From Lactiplantibacillus garii (GTDB lineage: Bacteria; Bacillota; Bacilli; Lactobacillales; Lactobacillaceae): a stretch of 64,000 nt of DNA. Positions 33,916 through 45,990 of this stretch are shown here, in pieces. Below the pieces are notes generated by a model. The model was not told the DNA's origin, did not search any database, and saw only the letters and a list, made by a program, of their open reading frames with translations. The translations under genes and the position numbers were made by a program. How positions within the stretch are numbered: position 1 is the first letter of the stretch; every line of letters starts with the position of its first letter. Location: assembly GCF_003885105.1 (NCBI RefSeq), contig NZ_QWZQ01000009.1, positions 1 through 64,000 on the forward strand, given 5' to 3'.

Positions 33916-36900
33916 TTAGCGCCACTTCTTCCAACCCCACCAACTGGCAAGTCCCAGTGTCGTCAAAGCACAAACCACCGTTAACCACCGCCCCACTGTC
34001 AGTCCCGGAGTTTGGTAAGTTAGCTTGATGACGTGGCATCCCGCGCTTAACCGGGCGCCCACGAAGGCCTGGTCAACGACCTGAGTCGCTACGGCCTTAC
34101 CGTCCACTTGTAAATGCCAGCCACTGGAATACGGAATCGACGTTGTTAAAACACTCGCCGCGGCAGTCGTCGTGGTAGTACCGGTGACCTGATTATCCGT
34201 CACTTTCAAGTGCTGCAACCCCTGCTTTTGTAGCCGCCGTGTTTGCTGGTGATAACGCCGGCCAAACGGCACCGCAACTAGCCGGGCGGATTTAAAATGC
34301 AGTCCCTTGATACTCGTAAAGTTTAACCCAATCGTCTTGCGCGCCGAGTGACTGTAACCCAAGTTGATAACCGCCTTAGTTCGAAGCTCGTAATCGGACA
34401 TGTTGGTCGTCCCCAGCTGATTAAAACTAACCAGGTTATCAACCGTCTGGGCCGTTAAAGAATACCCGCTCGCACTCAAGTTGCCCTTTAACCCGTCACG
34501 TACGTCGTTGAGCGTATCAACTTTGGTATACGGCCGGTCCGTAAAGACGGTCGTATTTTGACTCGTCAACAGTTCGTTTTGAATTGACGAGCGGTCGTAA
34601 GAAATCCCGTCAAGTACGAGGTACAACTCCGTATTACGGTACCGTTGCGGGTGCTTGATCGTCAGTTGATACGGGATTTGGTGGCCCTGTACGTCACTGA
34701 CCATTGATTTTAAGCCGTGGACGTTGGTCTGAGCGTTGCGCTGTAATAGTTGCTGATTAGCCTGAATCAGGCCGAGCAGTTTTTGACTGGGTGCGGTCAT
34801 CCCGGTCGCCGGGGTCAACTGTTGCCGCTGCTTTGCCGTTAATTTCACGGTTTTGGCGGGCAGCGCACTGCTCAAACCATTGGACGTTCCCGTTGCGTGT
34901 TGATTCCGGTAAATAATAACTTTGTCGGTACTATCAAGTACCGCCGTATCGTCGGCTTGGACCGTGTACGCCACGCGCTGACCAATTTTTTGCGGACTGA
35001 CCGTTTGAACCCCGCGTGCGCTCCCCGACGTCAGGACACCTTGTAAGAGGGCCTGTTCCTTATCCACCGCGCTCAGTTGCTTAAACTGGGTTGCGTTAAG
35101 CCGCCGCGTCTGGGTATAAACTAACGGTAAGGCGTCCTTAGACTTTAATAGGACCGTACCGGTATGGTTACTTAAGCCGTAAATAAACTGATCCGCGTAA
35201 ACTCGCGGTTCACCGCTTTTCGTCCGCACCACGTCGTACCCGGCCGGTAACGCGTGCCCCTTTAACTGGTCTTCGCGGGCAAACAAGTACTGCACACCCA
35301 GTAAATTATTAAAGGTCGTCCGGCCGTTCAGCGTCCCTAACGGTGAATTCATCGCGTATTCGGAGTTGCCTAAAGTTTGACTTAAACGGCCCACGTCCGC
35401 GTTTTGGACGGAAAAGTACGACCCCACCGTATGGGTGCCCAACACCATTGGGACGTCACTTTCCGCGGAACGCATCGTGTAATAATCCGGCACCAGGGCC
35501 GTCCGATAAAAGGCCCCCGTTCGTGGTAACCCTTGTTGCGCACCGTCAAGGTAACCCTTGACCCACTTCATTGCCGTTCCCTGGCGGATCTGTTCGGTAC
35601 TGTTCGCGTTGGTATTGGTACTGAGCCAGCCCAAACCGTTATTGACCAAGTTCAACGTCACCAGCGCAAGCAACAGCCCATTAAATTGCCGTCCAGTTAA
35701 GTGCAGACTATTCTTCGCCAGCAACAACCCGACTAACGCTAATAAAATGAAATAGGTCGCCAAGTCGTGCTTGCGAATGTTGAGGTAAAAGCCGTTAACT
35801 AACCACAGTAGGACTAACCACCCAAAGCTAACCCCAGCGATCCACTTTAAATCGGCCGCTGTCAAATCAGCCAAGTGATCCACTAGTTCCATCGTTGCGT
35901 ACGCAAAGACTAACGTCGCGAGTAATAGCCAGCGGTTAGACGGTGTCGAAAAAACGTTAAAAACGGCCGCAAAACTGGGTAGCAAGATTCCGATGGTCAT
36001 CACGATCAACACCCAGTTCAATACCCAGTAGCGTTTAAAGTGCCGTAACGTGTAAATCATGCTGATGAAGCTAATGCCGCTGAGCCCTAAGGTAATCCAA
36101 TACTGGACGCTGCCCCCATTTGTGAGTAACCGGTTGGGCAGGTTAACGTAGTAGTTAATGGGGTACGTCCACAGACCGTTTGCAAAGTTAAAACTCGCCC
36201 GGGTAGCATGAAGCATCGCGAGTAACGTTGGTACCAAAATGATTCCGGCCATGCCGACACCCAGTAAAACGGCTACTAATAACCGCCAAAATAGCTGTCC
36301 AAACGAGCGCATCGGCGCGTGGGCTCGTTTTCTGGACCAAAAACGCACCAGCGCGTAGATCAAACTCCCCAGTGCCAACAGGTAGGCGAAGTAAAAGTTG
36401 CTCATAATCACGATGGCCGTCATCACACTTAACGGCAACCATCCCCGACCACGTAGGACCCGTTCGATGGCCCAACATAGTAACGGAAACCAGATCATCG
36501 GGAGCAGAAAAAACGGGTGGTGCATCCCCACATAAAACGTATACGCAGTAAACGTGTACGTCAGCGTCCCAATCAGCTGACTAAGGCGGCTAAAGTGAAA
36601 TAGCCGACTGAAAGCTAAGAAGGCTAACCCCACACAGTACAGCCGTAACAAGATGAGGGCTTGGTACCCCCATTCGAGGTGCGCCGTTGGAATCAGTGCC
36701 ACTAGGTAGTTAAACGGGTCCCCTACAACGTAGTAGGCGAAAGTCGTGAGTTGGTCGGCCCCCAAGCCGAGATTCCACGACCAACTAAACAGACCCTGTG
36801 AACCGCCCCGTAATATCTTTTGAAATTCCAGTAAGATTGGAAAATGCTGGGCGATTCCGTCCACTTCCCAGATGAGTGTCCGCCCCGCCAAAAAAAGTCC

Positions 36901-36978
36901 GCTATAACTAATTGTCGCAATGACGACAAACATGATGCTATACCAGACAACTAACGGTATTTTACGTCCTTTAATCAC
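33916..36978 (-). CDS. YfhO-family multi-pass membrane protein
   Basis: 1020 residues, GTG start after GGGGAACG. About 12 membrane helices fill residues 8-470 (first: VVWYSIMFVVIATISYSGLF; family motif IAQHFPILLEFQKIL and YVVGDPFNYLVAL), then a large extracytoplasmic domain (about 475-990) and a last helix near the C-terminus (WLTVVCALTTLGLASWWGW). This is the GT-C-like YfhO fold; relatives add sugars to lipoteichoic acid or related polymers (Bacillus YfhO, Listeria GtlB type). No glycosyltransferase gene lies next to it, so the acceptor is not evident. Terminator hairpin follows downstream, shared with the convergent orphan. Confidence 0.85.
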   Translation of the reverse strand: MIKGRKIPLVVWYSIMFVVIATISYSGLFLAGRTLIWEVDGIAQHFPILLEFQKILRGGSQGLFSWSWNLGLGADQLTTFAYYVVGDPFNYLVALIPTAHLEWGYQALILLRLYCVGLAFLAFSRLFHFSRLSQLIGTLTYTFTAYTFYVGMHHPFFLLPMIWFPLLCWAIERVLRGRGWLPLSVMTAIVIMSNFYFAYLLALGSLIYALVRFWSRKRAHAPMRSFGQLFWRLLVAVLLGVGMAGIILVPTLLAMLHATRASFNFANGLWTYPINYYVNLPNRLLTNGGSVQYWITLGLSGISFISMIYTLRHFKRYWVLNWVLIVMTIGILLPSFAAVFNVFSTPSNRWLLLATLVFAYATMELVDHLADLTAADLKWIAGVSFGWLVLLWLVNGFYLNIRKHDLATYFILLALVGLLLAKNSLHLTGRQFNGLLLALVTLNLVNNGLGWLSTNTNANSTEQIRQGTAMKWVKGYLDGAQQGLPRTGAFYRTALVPDYYTMRSAESDVPMVLGTHTVGSYFSVQNADVGRLSQTLGNSEYAMNSPLGTLNGRTTFNNLLGVQYLFAREDQLKGHALPAGYDVVRTKSGEPRVYADQFIYGLSNHTGTVLLKSKDALPLVYTQTRRLNATQFKQLSAVDKEQALLQGVLTSGSARGVQTVSPQKIGQRVAYTVQADDTAVLDSTDKVIIYRNQHATGTSNGLSSALPAKTVKLTAKQRQQLTPATGMTAPSQKLLGLIQANQQLLQRNAQTNVHGLKSMVSDVQGHQIPYQLTIKHPQRYRNTELYLVLDGISYDRSSIQNELLTSQNTTVFTDRPYTKVDTLNDVRDGLKGNLSASGYSLTAQTVDNLVSFNQLGTTNMSDYELRTKAVINLGYSHSARKTIGLNFTSIKGLHFKSARLVAVPFGRRYHQQTRRLQKQGLQHLKVTDNQVTGTTTTTAAASVLTTSIPYSSGWHLQVDGKAVATQVVDQAFVGARLSAGCHVIKLTYQTPGLTVGRWLTVVCALTTLGLASWWGWKKWR

Positions 36979-37152
36979 AAATTCGTTCCCCTTTTTTCGT
37001 CTTACAACGCTTGGTAAGCCCCATCACTTAATCCGAACGGTTGGCCATGACCAACCGAAAAAACAATGCCCTAATTTTACCATTAATCTTTGCGGGAACC
37101 GCGCTCTTCATCAAAATCTTAAAGAATAAACAACGACCGCGAGTAAAACTTT

Positions 37153-37235
37153 CAAGCCCATAAATCACTCAAACTAAACTGAGCAATTTATGGGCTTGAT
37201 GGGTTGTAACAAGTTTTCAAAAGTCAGGTTTGTCC
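37153..37235 (+). repeat. Dispersed intergenic repeat, diverged copy (mutL-yfhO gap)
   Basis: Hairpin CAAGCCCATAAAT (37153-37165) / ATTTATGGGCTTG with inner ACTCA...TGAG, followed by TTTTCAAAAGTCAGG (37214-37228), which resembles the core of the other copies. The hairpin is a relative of the one at 53806. The rest of the 36979-37284 gap holds only a doubtful small ORF (37047-37163). Confidence 0.55.
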
Positions 37236-37284
37236 GTTGATGCTTCCACAACAAGTGACCTTTGATGCCTTCTTTAATTCACTT

Positions 37285-39336
37285 TTAGCCGTGCAATGGG
37301 GATTCGTGACTATCCTGAATTCGTTTAAACATCCGTTCCATGTCAGAGTTAGTAAAGTGGACCGTTACCGGCCGACCGTGGGGACAGTTAAACGGATTCT
37401 CACACGTCGGTAACTTAGCGAGTAAGGCCCGCGCCTGTTGATCATCAAGGTGGTGGTTCGCCTTGATGGCCCGTTTACACGACATCATAATGGCCGACTT
37501 TTCCCGAAATTGGGCCACGGTTAACTTATCATCCTGTAAGCACCAGTCCACCATTTCTTTGATGGTATCCTCCTCCTGGCCCGCTTTAAACCAAGTCGGG
37601 TGGGAATGGATGATAAAACTGTTACCGCCAAACGGTTCTAAGTGTAAGCCGAGTTCCGCTAACAGCGGTAACTTTTCTTTGATTTTTAAAACATCGCTCG
37701 TTGGGTAGTCCAACACGATGGGGACTAGTAAATTTTGCTGGTCCGCGCTAACTTCGCCAATGGCTTGCCGGTAGTACTCGTAGTTGATCCGCTCCTGCGC
37801 GGCGTGTTGATCCAAAATGTACATCCCGTCATCAGCTTCCGCTAATAAGTAGGTCCCGTGCATCTGCCCGAGGTAGCGCAATTGTGGAAACCGTTCGGTA
37901 CCCGGCGCTTCACTCGTTGCCTTCATCTGCGGGGCCACTGCCGGCGCGGCGGAATCGGCGACTTGGCCAAACGGCAACGCCGGCGTTTCGCGTTGGTACT
38001 TCTGATCAAACGCCGTCACGTCACGGGCTTGTAAATCGTGGCGGTCACTGATCATAATTTGCCGGGGTTCCGGCCCCGCGGCAGTGGTTGCCGTTGCCGC
38101 TGCCGCTTCAGAGGGGGCTTCCGCCCCGCTGCTTAACGGGGTGCTAGTTTCCTCCGCAGAAGCAGTTTTACGTGCAGTGGTCGCCGAAGACCCCGTTGCG
38201 ACCAACGACGCCGCAAAGTGTTCCACTGCCTGCGGACTGGCACTAGCGACGTGGTACTGTGACGACGCCGCGTTTAAATCAATCGCCAACTGGTCGGTAC
38301 TCAGCCGTTCACGCCGGTGGCTGCCTAAGTTAGTCAGTGCGGATGGAATTAAGTTACCGTCCGCTAACCGGGCGGTAATGGTCGTACTAATGAGCTTGGC
38401 CAGCTCCGCTTCCTTGCTTAAACGAACCTCCTGCTTCGTCGGGTGGACGTTCACGTCAACGAGCAACGGGTCCATTCGTAAATCGATCACCGCGATGGGA
38501 TACCGGCCCACCATTAACTTGGACCCGTAACCCTTGATCACGGCCTTGGTCAACTGTCGGTTTTTGATTGCCCGACCGTTGATCAGCACCGTCATGTACT
38601 GCCGGTTTGCGCGGGTCAGTTCGGGCAAGGCCACGTAGCCCTTTAATTGAAAGTCATCGGTTTGACCCGCAATTGCGACCATTTTACGGGCGTTTTGGAC
38701 CCCGTAGATGCCCGCGATGACTTGTTGCAAATCACCGCGTCCCGCCGTTTTTAGCAGCTCCTTAGCATTATGAACCAACCGAAAAGCGACGTCTGGGTAA
38801 CTCAGCGCTAACCGGTTCACCACGTCTAAAATGTTGGCGAGCTCCGTTTGCGGTGATTTTAAATACTTTAACCGGGCCGGGGTGTTGAAAAACAGGTCGG
38901 TCACGGTAATGTCGGTACCTTGGCGTAACGGCGCTGGCGCCTGGTGCAACAGTTTGCCACCACGGTAATGAATACTCGTTCCACTGCTCCCAGTACTCGT
39001 TGCCATCACGACGTCGGCCACCGAGGCGATACTTGGCAGGGCTTCACCCCGAAACCCAAGCGAATGCACCCGAAACAAGTCCTCACGCGACGTGATTTTA
39101 CTAGTGGCATGGCGCTTAAAAGCGGTCAGCACGTCCTCTTCGGCAATCCCGTCACCGTTATCAATGACCCGGATCGATTGAACTCCGGATTCTAATACTA
39201 AAACGTCAATTTGACTTGCGTGAGCGTCCAGGGCATTCTCAACTAATTCTTTGACGACCGAGGCGGGCCGTTCCACAACTTCACCCGCAGCAATTTGGTC
39301 CGCTAATACGGTGGATAACTCATGAATTTTTCCCAT
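37285..39336 (-). CDS. mutL: DNA mismatch repair protein MutL
   Basis: 683 residues from ATG at 39336 (MGKIHELST; the ATG at 39342 is nearer the ribosome site). GHKL ATPase with [22 protein letters not shown] and FRGEALPSI in the first 110 residues; low-complexity linker (about 350-470, Ala/Ser/Thr/Glu); C-terminal endonuclease site [12 protein letters not shown] (DQHAX2EX4E) and zinc-binding CPHGRP at the end. The endonuclease motif marks it as the nicking MutL used by species without MutH. It starts 30 bp after mutS and shares its transcript. Confidence 0.97.
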   Translation of the reverse strand: MGKIHELSTVLADQIAAGEVVERPASVVKELVENALDAHASQIDVLVLESGVQSIRVIDNGDGIAEEDVLTAFKRHATSKITSREDLFRVHSLGFRGEALPSIASVADVVMATSTGSSGTSIHYRGGKLLHQAPAPLRQGTDITVTDLFFNTPARLKYLKSPQTELANILDVVNRLALSYPDVAFRLVHNAKELLKTAGRGDLQQVIAGIYGVQNARKMVAIAGQTDDFQLKGYVALPELTRANRQYMTVLINGRAIKNRQLTKAVIKGYGSKLMVGRYPIAVIDLRMDPLLVDVNVHPTKQEVRLSKEAELAKLISTTITARLADGNLIPSALTNLGSHRRERLSTDQLAIDLNAASSQYHVASASPQAVEHFAASLVATGSSATTARKTASAEETSTPLSSGAEAPSEAAAATATTAAGPEPRQIMISDRHDLQARDVTAFDQKYQRETPALPFGQVADSAAPAVAPQMKATSEAPGTERFPQLRYLGQMHGTYLLAEADDGMYILDQHAAQERINYEYYRQAIGEVSADQQNLLVPIVLDYPTSDVLKIKEKLPLLAELGLHLEPFGGNSFIIHSHPTWFKAGQEEDTIKEMVDWCLQDDKLTVAQFREKSAIMMSCKRAIKANHHLDDQQARALLAKLPTCENPFNCPHGRPVTVHFTNSDMERMFKRIQDSHESPLHG

Positions 39337-39366
39337 CACCATCGGCCTTTCCGTTAAAATTTAAAT

Positions 39367-42054
39367 CTATTTATTAAGCTTTTGCTGCCATTTGTAGAGC
39401 TGATTCATCACGTCCATCGGTGTCATCGCCATCAGGTTTAAGTTCTTGAGTTGTCCCAACACTTTTTCACCCTTAGCGTCCGCAACGGTTGGTTCGGCAA
39501 ACAACGACAACTGTTCGTCGGTTGCCGCGCTGGCTTTTGGTTGCTGTTCCACTGGTTCCGGTTCGGGTTCCGCTGGCGTTGCGGCTACGGCGGATTGTGA
39601 CTGCGCACTCACCGGAGTCGTCGGGTACGTCGCGGCACTTGCCGCCAACGAATCGGCCGTCGTCGATACCGTACTCGTTTGACTCTCCAAACTAGTCAGG
39701 ATCGTCGTGGCACGTTTTAATAGGTCGGCCGGCATTCCGGCTAACTTCGCCACGTGGACCCCGTAGGACTTGTCCGCGGCCCCCGCCTCTACTTTGTGCA
39801 GAAAGACCAGTTCACCGTTTTGTTCAGTCGCCCCCACGTGCACGTTACGCAATCCCGTTAATTCTTGATCAAGGGCGGTCAGCTCATGGTAGTGCGTTGA
39901 AAACAACGTTTTAGCGTGAATGTGGTTATGCACAAACTCAATGATGGCTTGCGCTAACGCCATCCCGTCGTAAGTTGCCGTTCCGCGACCAATTTCATCA
40001 AACAAGACTAAACTATTGGCCGTCGCGTGCTGCAACGCGTTGTTAGCTTCCTGCATCTCAACCATGAAGGTACTTTGACCGGAGATCAGGTCGTCAGTCG
40101 CCCCAATCCGCGTAAAAATCTGGTCAAAAATTGGTAATTTCGCCGCCTTAGCCGGGACAAAACACCCAATTTGGGCCATGATCACGGTCAAAGCCAGTTG
40201 CCGCATGTAGGTACTCTTCCCGGACATGTTTGGTCCGGTGATCAACAGTACGGTCTCATCCGGTGCCATCTTAACGTCGTTAGGAACGTAACTCTGGTTG
40301 CCCATGACCTTTTCAACCACCGGATGACGCCCGTCTTCAATTTGTAAATCGTGGGACTTAGTTAACGTCGGCCGCACGAAGTGGTAGTCCTCACTAACGA
40401 CCGCAAAGCTTTGTAAGACGTCAATGGCAGCCACCGCCTTAGCCAACGTTTGGAGCCGTTTAATGGCTCCCTTAACGGTTTCGCGGACCTTGGTGAAGAG
40501 TTGGTACTCCAACTGAGTAGAATGGCTCTCAGCCTCTAATATTAAGGCCTCGTGTTCTTTGAGCTCAGGAGTACTGAAACGTTCGGCGTTGGTCAACGTT
40601 TGTTTACGTTCATAGCGGTCACTCGGTAACTGTGCCAAGTTCGCTTTTGTGACTTCGATGTAGTAACCAAAGACCCGGTTGAACCCAATTTTTAGGTTCT
40701 TGATACCGGTAACCTGCCGCTCCTTAGCTTCTAATTCCGCGATCCATTTTTTCCCGTTATTCATCGCGTCACGGTACTTATCCAGTTGCGCATCGTAACC
40801 GTCCTTAATGACGCCACCATCCGTTACGGATAACGGCGCTTCCTCAACGATCGCCTGATCAATTAGATTGGCTACGTCTTCCACGGGGTCCAATTGACGC
40901 ACTTCCGCATCAAAAATTTTGGGATCTAATTCCGATAAGATATAGCGAATCTTAGGAATTTGACGTAACGACGTTTTTAACTGGATCAAGTCGCGACCGT
41001 TGACGCTCCCAAACGCGACGCGCCCCGCTAACCGTTCCAGGTCGTACACTTTAACGAGTTCTTCTTGTAAGTTACTCCGTTCAAAATAGTGGTCAAGTAA
41101 AGCCGCCACTTTATTTTGACGGGTTTCGATGTCCGCCTTAACGATCAGTGGGCGGTCCAGCCACTGCTTTAGTAACCGGCCCCCCATCGCCGTTTTAGTC
41201 TCATCAAGTAACCATAACAAGGTTCCCTGTTTTTTACCCGTCCGGATAGACTTCATTAACTCCAAATTATACTTGGAATTGTGGTCCAATTTTAAAAAGT
41301 ACGACGGTTCGTAAGCCACCGCTTTTTGTAAGTGGGCCAGGCTCCGTTTCTGGGTAACCGTAATGTACATTAACAAGTGTTCCACCACTTGTTTTTCCAA
41401 GTCGACGGTCAAATCCTGTGTTAAATAACTTAACTCGGCCTGGGGTTCCACCTGATTCTGCTCAGAAATCAAAATGCCTAAGGTTTTAATTTGTTCGCGT
41501 AATTCGGCTGAAACCGAATCATCGACCACGATTTCTTTAGTTTGCAAACTGGTCAATTCGTTAACCAGCGCGTCGTTAGTCGTCAGCAGGCTGGTCTTTA
41601 GTTCACCCGTTGACAAGTCGGCGTACGCAAACCCCAGTTGCGACCCCTTTTGGATCAGGGCCGTTAAGTAGTTATTCGACTTCGCTTGCTCAGCACCGCG
41701 TTCAAGCGTCGTCCCCGGAGTGACGAGCTGAATAACCTCCCGTTTAACCATGCCCTTGGCAAGCTTGGGATCCTCCATCTGTTCACAAATGGCAACCTTG
41801 TAGCCCTTGTCAACCAGGATGTCGATGTAATTTTGGACCGCGCGGTGCGGCACGCCGCACATGGGAATGGGGTTCTCCGCCGAATGATTCCGCGTCGTCA
41901 GGGTCAGTTCGAGTAACTGTGCTCCCTTGATGGCGTCATCAAAAAACATCTCGTAAAAGTCACCGAGTCGATAAAACAAAAACGCATCGGGATATTGATT
42001 TTTAACGGCAAAATATTGACGCATCATTGGCGTATCTTTAGTTTTTTGTGGCAC
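39367..42054 (-). CDS. mutS: DNA mismatch repair protein MutS
   Basis: 895 residues. Mismatch-reading motif in [14 protein letters not shown] (Phe-X-Glu), connector, lever and clamp domains, then ATPase with [15 protein letters not shown] (about 610), [15 protein letters not shown] and [10 protein letters not shown]. After the ATPase there is a long Ala/Thr/Pro/Glu-rich linker (about 805-850, PEPEPVEQQ) before the C-terminal helical dimerisation region. Works with MutL downstream. Start after a weak AAGTAGGAA site; ymdB lies 29 bp upstream. Confidence 0.97.
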   Translation of the reverse strand: MPQKTKDTPMMRQYFAVKNQYPDAFLFYRLGDFYEMFFDDAIKGAQLLELTLTTRNHSAENPIPMCGVPHRAVQNYIDILVDKGYKVAICEQMEDPKLAKGMVKREVIQLVTPGTTLERGAEQAKSNNYLTALIQKGSQLGFAYADLSTGELKTSLLTTNDALVNELTSLQTKEIVVDDSVSAELREQIKTLGILISEQNQVEPQAELSYLTQDLTVDLEKQVVEHLLMYITVTQKRSLAHLQKAVAYEPSYFLKLDHNSKYNLELMKSIRTGKKQGTLLWLLDETKTAMGGRLLKQWLDRPLIVKADIETRQNKVAALLDHYFERSNLQEELVKVYDLERLAGRVAFGSVNGRDLIQLKTSLRQIPKIRYILSELDPKIFDAEVRQLDPVEDVANLIDQAIVEEAPLSVTDGGVIKDGYDAQLDKYRDAMNNGKKWIAELEAKERQVTGIKNLKIGFNRVFGYYIEVTKANLAQLPSDRYERKQTLTNAERFSTPELKEHEALILEAESHSTQLEYQLFTKVRETVKGAIKRLQTLAKAVAAIDVLQSFAVVSEDYHFVRPTLTKSHDLQIEDGRHPVVEKVMGNQSYVPNDVKMAPDETVLLITGPNMSGKSTYMRQLALTVIMAQIGCFVPAKAAKLPIFDQIFTRIGATDDLISGQSTFMVEMQEANNALQHATANSLVLFDEIGRGTATYDGMALAQAIIEFVHNHIHAKTLFSTHYHELTALDQELTGLRNVHVGATEQNGELVFLHKVEAGAADKSYGVHVAKLAGMPADLLKRATTILTSLESQTSTVSTTADSLAASAATYPTTPVSAQSQSAVAATPAEPEPEPVEQQPKASAATDEQLSLFAEPTVADAKGEKVLGQLKNLNLMAMTPMDVMNQLYKWQQKLNK

Positions 42055-42083
42055 GAATCATTCCTACTTTCTTATTCCAAACT

Positions 42084-42890
42084 TTAATCATCAAAATACG
42101 GGTGGTCGGGATTAATCAAAATTCGTTGAATCTTTTGCGCGTGGCCGGTCTTTTCGTTCACGTCAATAACGCAACCGGATAACACGGCCGGACTATCTTC
42201 CTGAACGTTAAAGCGCGTCGGCATCTGTTCCAAAAACCGTTGGATGACGTTTTCCCGGGTCATCCCCAAAATGCCATTATACGGGCCGGTAAATCCGACG
42301 TCACTTAAAAAGGCCGTGCCCTGCGGTAACACCCGTTCATCACTCGTCTGAACGTGGGTGTGGGTCCCTACGACCGCGCTAACTTGACCGTCTAAATACC
42401 AGGCCAAGGCTTCTTTTTCACTAGTGGTTTCGGCGTGAAAATCAATAAAGATGTTCGGCGTCGTCTGGCGAAGTTCCGCAATCAGCGGTTGAACGGTCGT
42501 AAACGGGTCGGCTAAATTCTGTCCCATAAAGACGTTGCCCTGCAAGTTGATCACGGCTAATTTGACCGTGTTCACCTTCACAACGGTATAGCCCTGACCG
42601 GGAGTCGTCGCCGGCGGAAAATTCAGTGGTCGCACCAGCTTTTTGGCCCCACCGATAAAATCAAAAATCTCGTTATTGTCCCAAGTATGGTTGCCCATCG
42701 TAATCACGTCCGCGCCAGCACTCAGAAAATCCTTATAAACTTCCTGACTAATGCCCCGGCCCCGCGTGGCGTTTTCACCATTAACGATGGTCACTTGCGG
42801 CTTGTAGCGCCGCTTTAATTTAGGTAAGTACGTGGCAACGGCGGTTTGGCCAACGTTACCCATGACGTCCCCGACAAATAAAATTCGCAT
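42084..42890 (-). CDS. ymdB: YmdB-type 2',3'-cyclic-nucleotide phosphodiesterase
   Basis: 268 residues. Metallophosphoesterase of the TIGR00282/YmdB type: MRILFVGDVMGNVG, INGENATRGRG, MGNHTWDN, DFHAETTSEK and VVGTHTHVQTSDERVLP provide the two-metal site. In Bacillus YmdB controls biofilm and motility states and hydrolyses cyclic nucleotides. It follows rny directly in Bacillus and lies after it here as well, then mutS and mutL. Confidence 0.93.
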   Translation of the reverse strand: MRILFVGDVMGNVGQTAVATYLPKLKRRYKPQVTIVNGENATRGRGISQEVYKDFLSAGADVITMGNHTWDNNEIFDFIGGAKKLVRPLNFPPATTPGQGYTVVKVNTVKLAVINLQGNVFMGQNLADPFTTVQPLIAELRQTTPNIFIDFHAETTSEKEALAWYLDGQVSAVVGTHTHVQTSDERVLPQGTAFLSDVGFTGPYNGILGMTRENVIQRFLEQMPTRFNVQEDSPAVLSGCVIDVNEKTGHAQKIQRILINPDHPYFDD

Positions 42891-43029
42891 AGATTGCTCC
42901 CTTGTTTAACGTTATACCAACTATTTTAGCATTATTTACGCCAGAAAACCGGCCTGAATTTTACGTACGTTCTTTCAAAATTCACACGCAATATCCCGAT
43001 AGTCATCCATTTTTACACGGCGCTAATCG

Positions 43030-43063
43030 AAAAAATAAGCCTGGGAAACTTTTCCCAGACTTA
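43030..43063 (-). terminator. rny terminator
   Basis: AAGTCTGGGAAA / TTTCCCAGGCTT stem with a 2-nt loop, then six T on the minus strand, 6 bp after the rny stop. Confidence 0.88.
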
Positions 43064-43068
43064 CTCGT

Positions 43069-44628
43069 TTACTTAGCGTAGTCAACTGCTCGAACTTCCC
43101 GAATAACGGTAACTTTAATGTGTCCGGGATATTCAAGTTCATTTTCAATTTGCTTTTTAATATCGTGAGCCAAAACGGTTGCCTGTAAATCAGAAATCTC
43201 GTTTGGCTTAACGATAACTCGAATTTCACGACCAGCTTGGATGGCGTAACTCTTCTTGACACCCGTTTCATCGTTAGCAATCGCTTCAAGTTTTTCAAGT
43301 CGGTGAATGTAATTCTCCAGCGACTCGCTCCGAGCACCTGGCCGGGCGGCTGAAATTGAATCAGCCGTGGCAACCAGTACGGCAATAATCGATTTTGCTT
43401 CAACGTCCCCGTGATGGGACGCGATCGTATTGATTACAACTGGACTTTCCTTGTACTTCGTTGTTAATTCCACGCCAATTTCAACGTGTGATCCTTCGAC
43501 CTCATGATCGACGGCTTTACCAATATCGTGTAATAATCCTGCGCGTTTCGCGAGTGTAACATCTTCACCAAGTTCAGCGGCCAAAACGCCCGCCAACTTC
43601 GCAACTTCAATTGAGTGATTTAAAACATTTTGACCATAACTGGTCCGATAATTCAACCGGCCGACTAACTTGATCAGGTCGGGATGCATCCCGTGTAACC
43701 CGAGATCAAAGACGGTTTGTTCACCGGTCTCACGGATTTTTTCATCCATTTCTTTACGTGCCTTTTCAACCATTTCTTCAATCCGTGCCGGATGAATCCG
43801 GCCGTCTTGAATCAGTTTTTCCAGCGCGATTTTTGCGATCTCACGACGAATCGGATCAAAGCCACTCAAAACGACCGCTTCGGGAGTATCATCAATAATT
43901 AAATCGATTCCCGTTAACGTTTCTAACGTTCGAATGTTTCGACCTTCCCGTCCGATAATCCGGCCCTTCATGTCGTCATTTGGTAAAGAAACCACTGAAA
44001 CGGTGGTTTCGGAGACCATATCGGCCGCACTTTGTTGAATCGCTTGGACAATTAAGTTTTTGGCTTCTTTTTCAGATTGCGCTTTCACTTCGTCCGTATT
44101 TTCTTTGATCATTACGGCCCGTTCATGCGTTAATTGTTCCCGCGTTTGGGTTAAAATCTGTTCACGTGCTTGGTCTTGCGACAAAGCCGCGACCTTTTCT
44201 AACTCAGCTTGACGTTGCGTGATTAGTGAAGCTGCACTTTGTTGCTGCTGTTCAACGCGTTTTTGTTCACTGGCAATTTTATCTTCCTTCTTGCCCAGAA
44301 CGTCTTCGCGTTTTTCAAAAGTATTTTCTTTGTGATCCAAAGTTTCTTCACGTTGGAGCAAACGGTCCTCTTGCTTTTGCACTTCGTTCCGTCGTTGCTT
44401 CAATTCATTTTCAACTTCGGTCCGGTAACGGTGACTCTCCTCTTTAGCTTCCAGGATTTTTTCCTTTTTATGAGTCTCCGCAGACCGTTTGGCCTCAGAA
44501 ATAATACCTTCGGCGGTGTTCTTAGCTACGTCCAATTCCTTTTCGTGGACATTCTTACGAACATAGTAACCAATCCCATAACCGACAACAATTGCGATGA
44601 CTGCGAGGATTATACCGAAAACATTCAT
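43069..44628 (-). CDS. rny: Ribonuclease Y
   Basis: 519 residues. N-terminal membrane helix (about 4-24, [20 protein letters not shown]), long charged coiled coil (about 30-200), KH domain ([21 protein letters not shown], about 215), HD domain with [12 protein letters not shown] (His-Asp metal site about 365) and ASHHGD. The membrane-bound endonuclease that starts decay of many mRNAs and matures others. ATG after GGAGGTGG. recA lies 215 bp upstream behind a strong terminator, so rny has its own promoter. Confidence 0.97.
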   Translation of the reverse strand: MNVFGIILAVIAIVVGYGIGYYVRKNVHEKELDVAKNTAEGIISEAKRSAETHKKEKILEAKEESHRYRTEVENELKQRRNEVQKQEDRLLQREETLDHKENTFEKREDVLGKKEDKIASEQKRVEQQQQSAASLITQRQAELEKVAALSQDQAREQILTQTREQLTHERAVMIKENTDEVKAQSEKEAKNLIVQAIQQSAADMVSETTVSVVSLPNDDMKGRIIGREGRNIRTLETLTGIDLIIDDTPEAVVLSGFDPIRREIAKIALEKLIQDGRIHPARIEEMVEKARKEMDEKIRETGEQTVFDLGLHGMHPDLIKLVGRLNYRTSYGQNVLNHSIEVAKLAGVLAAELGEDVTLAKRAGLLHDIGKAVDHEVEGSHVEIGVELTTKYKESPVVINTIASHHGDVEAKSIIAVLVATADSISAARPGARSESLENYIHRLEKLEAIANDETGVKKSYAIQAGREIRVIVKPNEISDLQATVLAHDIKKQIENELEYPGHIKVTVIREVRAVDYAK

Positions 44629-44801
44629 GTTTCCACCTCCGCATCACCAAAATCCAGTTAACATAAAATCAACTACAAATTTTCAGATGTTATATTTTGA
44701 TTATTTACACACTTGTTATTCTAATGTTTGCGGGGGGGAGTGTCAACTTAAAGTCCTATGTGAACCGGTAAGACTACGGGCATTAGCGCCGTTTTAAATG
44801 A

Positions 44802-44835
44802 TAAAAACGCCTAAAGCAACCGCTTTAGGCGTTTC
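44802..44835 (-). terminator. recA terminator
   Basis: AAACGCCTAAAGC / GCTTTAGGCGTTT perfect 13-bp stem, 5-nt loop, TTTTT on the minus strand. Confidence 0.92.
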
Positions 44836-44842
44836 TGAATCT

Positions 44843-45916
44843 TTATTTATCGTTTTGATCGTCACCCAAGTCCAACGCGGTCGGATCCGCTTGGCTGTCC
44901 GCCGTTTCATCCTCGGCATCACTAGCCGCGTCCATACCGTACGCGTCACGAACTTTCTGGCGAATTTCCGCCATCACGTCAGGATGTTCAACCAAGTACT
45001 TCTTGGCATTTTCACGTCCCTGACCAATCCGGTCATCACCGTATGAGTACCAAGAACCACTCTTCTTAACGATGTCCTTATCGGCAGCCATGTCGACAAT
45101 TTCACCGGTCTGCGAGATTCCTTGACCATACATGATGTCAACTTCGGCCCGTTTAAATGGCGGCGCTACCTTGTTCTTAACCACTTTAATCCGCACACGG
45201 TTCCCGATGATATCGGTCCCGTCCTTGATTTGTTCCGCCCGCCGAACTTCTAGGCGAATCGTAGCGTAGAACTTCAAGGCCCGGCCACCAGGCGTGGTTT
45301 CGGGGTTACCAAACATCACCCCGACCTTTTCACGAATTTGGTTGATAAATAACGCAATCGTCTTCGTCTTGTTTAGCGTCCCGGAAAGTTTCCGTAACGC
45401 TTGTGACATCAACCGGGCTTGTAGCCCCACGTGGGCGTCACCCATTTCACCTTCGATTTCAGCCCGCGGAACTAAGGCCGCCACTGAATCGACTACTAAA
45501 ATGTCCACGGCGCCACTTGAAACCAAAGCGTCCGCAATTTCAAGTCCCTGTTCACCAGTATCGGGCTGGGAGAGTAACAGGTCGTCGATGTTAACACCGA
45601 GGTGTTCCGCGTAAACTGGATCTAACGCGTTTTCCGCATCAATATACGCTGCGGTACCACCCTGCTTTTGAACTTCCGCAACGGCGTGTAACGCGACGGT
45701 CGTCTTACCGGAACTTTCTGGACCGTAGATTTCAACGATTCGGCCCCGGGGATAGCCCCCTACGCCTAACGCATCGTCTAAGGCTAATGACCCACTTGAA
45801 ACGGTGGAGATTTGGGTTTGAGCCGCATCGCCCATCCGCATAATGGAGCCCTTACCAAAGTTTTTTTCAATCTTCTTTAAAGCAGCATCGAGTGCCGCTT
45901 GCCGTGCATCAGCCAA
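44843..45916 (-). CDS. recA: Recombinase RecA
   Basis: 357 residues, starting TTG at 45916, seven bases after AAAGGAGG; the ATG at 45958 overlaps the promoter -10 region. [21 protein letters not shown] start, Walker [10 protein letters not shown] (about 68-76), [19 protein letters not shown]2 loop [17 protein letters not shown] and the acidic C-terminal tail (rich in Asp/Glu, about 325-357). Central to homologous recombination, SOS induction and, in this gene order (cinA-recA), natural-competence genes. Own promoter with a LexA-type dyad. Confidence 0.97.
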   Translation of the reverse strand: MADARQAALDAALKKIEKNFGKGSIMRMGDAAQTQISTVSSGSLALDDALGVGGYPRGRIVEIYGPESSGKTTVALHAVAEVQKQGGTAAYIDAENALDPVYAEHLGVNIDDLLLSQPDTGEQGLEIADALVSSGAVDILVVDSVAALVPRAEIEGEMGDAHVGLQARLMSQALRKLSGTLNKTKTIALFINQIREKVGVMFGNPETTPGGRALKFYATIRLEVRRAEQIKDGTDIIGNRVRIKVVKNKVAPPFKRAEVDIMYGQGISQTGEIVDMAADKDIVKKSGSWYSYGDDRIGQGRENAKKYLVEHPDVMAEIRQKVRDAYGMDAASDAEDETADSQADPTALDLGDDQNDK

Positions 45917-45953
45917 ATTATTTCCTCCTTTGGTGCTCGTTTTCACTCTTAAT

Positions 45954-45982
45954 ATCATAGCGGTTCAAACTAAGAAATGCAA
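45954..45982 (-). promoter_or_regulatory. recA promoter
   Basis: Minus strand TTGCAT (45982-45977), 17-bp spacer, TATGAT (45959-45954), 38 bp before the TTG start. Confidence 0.7.
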
Positions 45983-45990
45983 GCAAAAAG

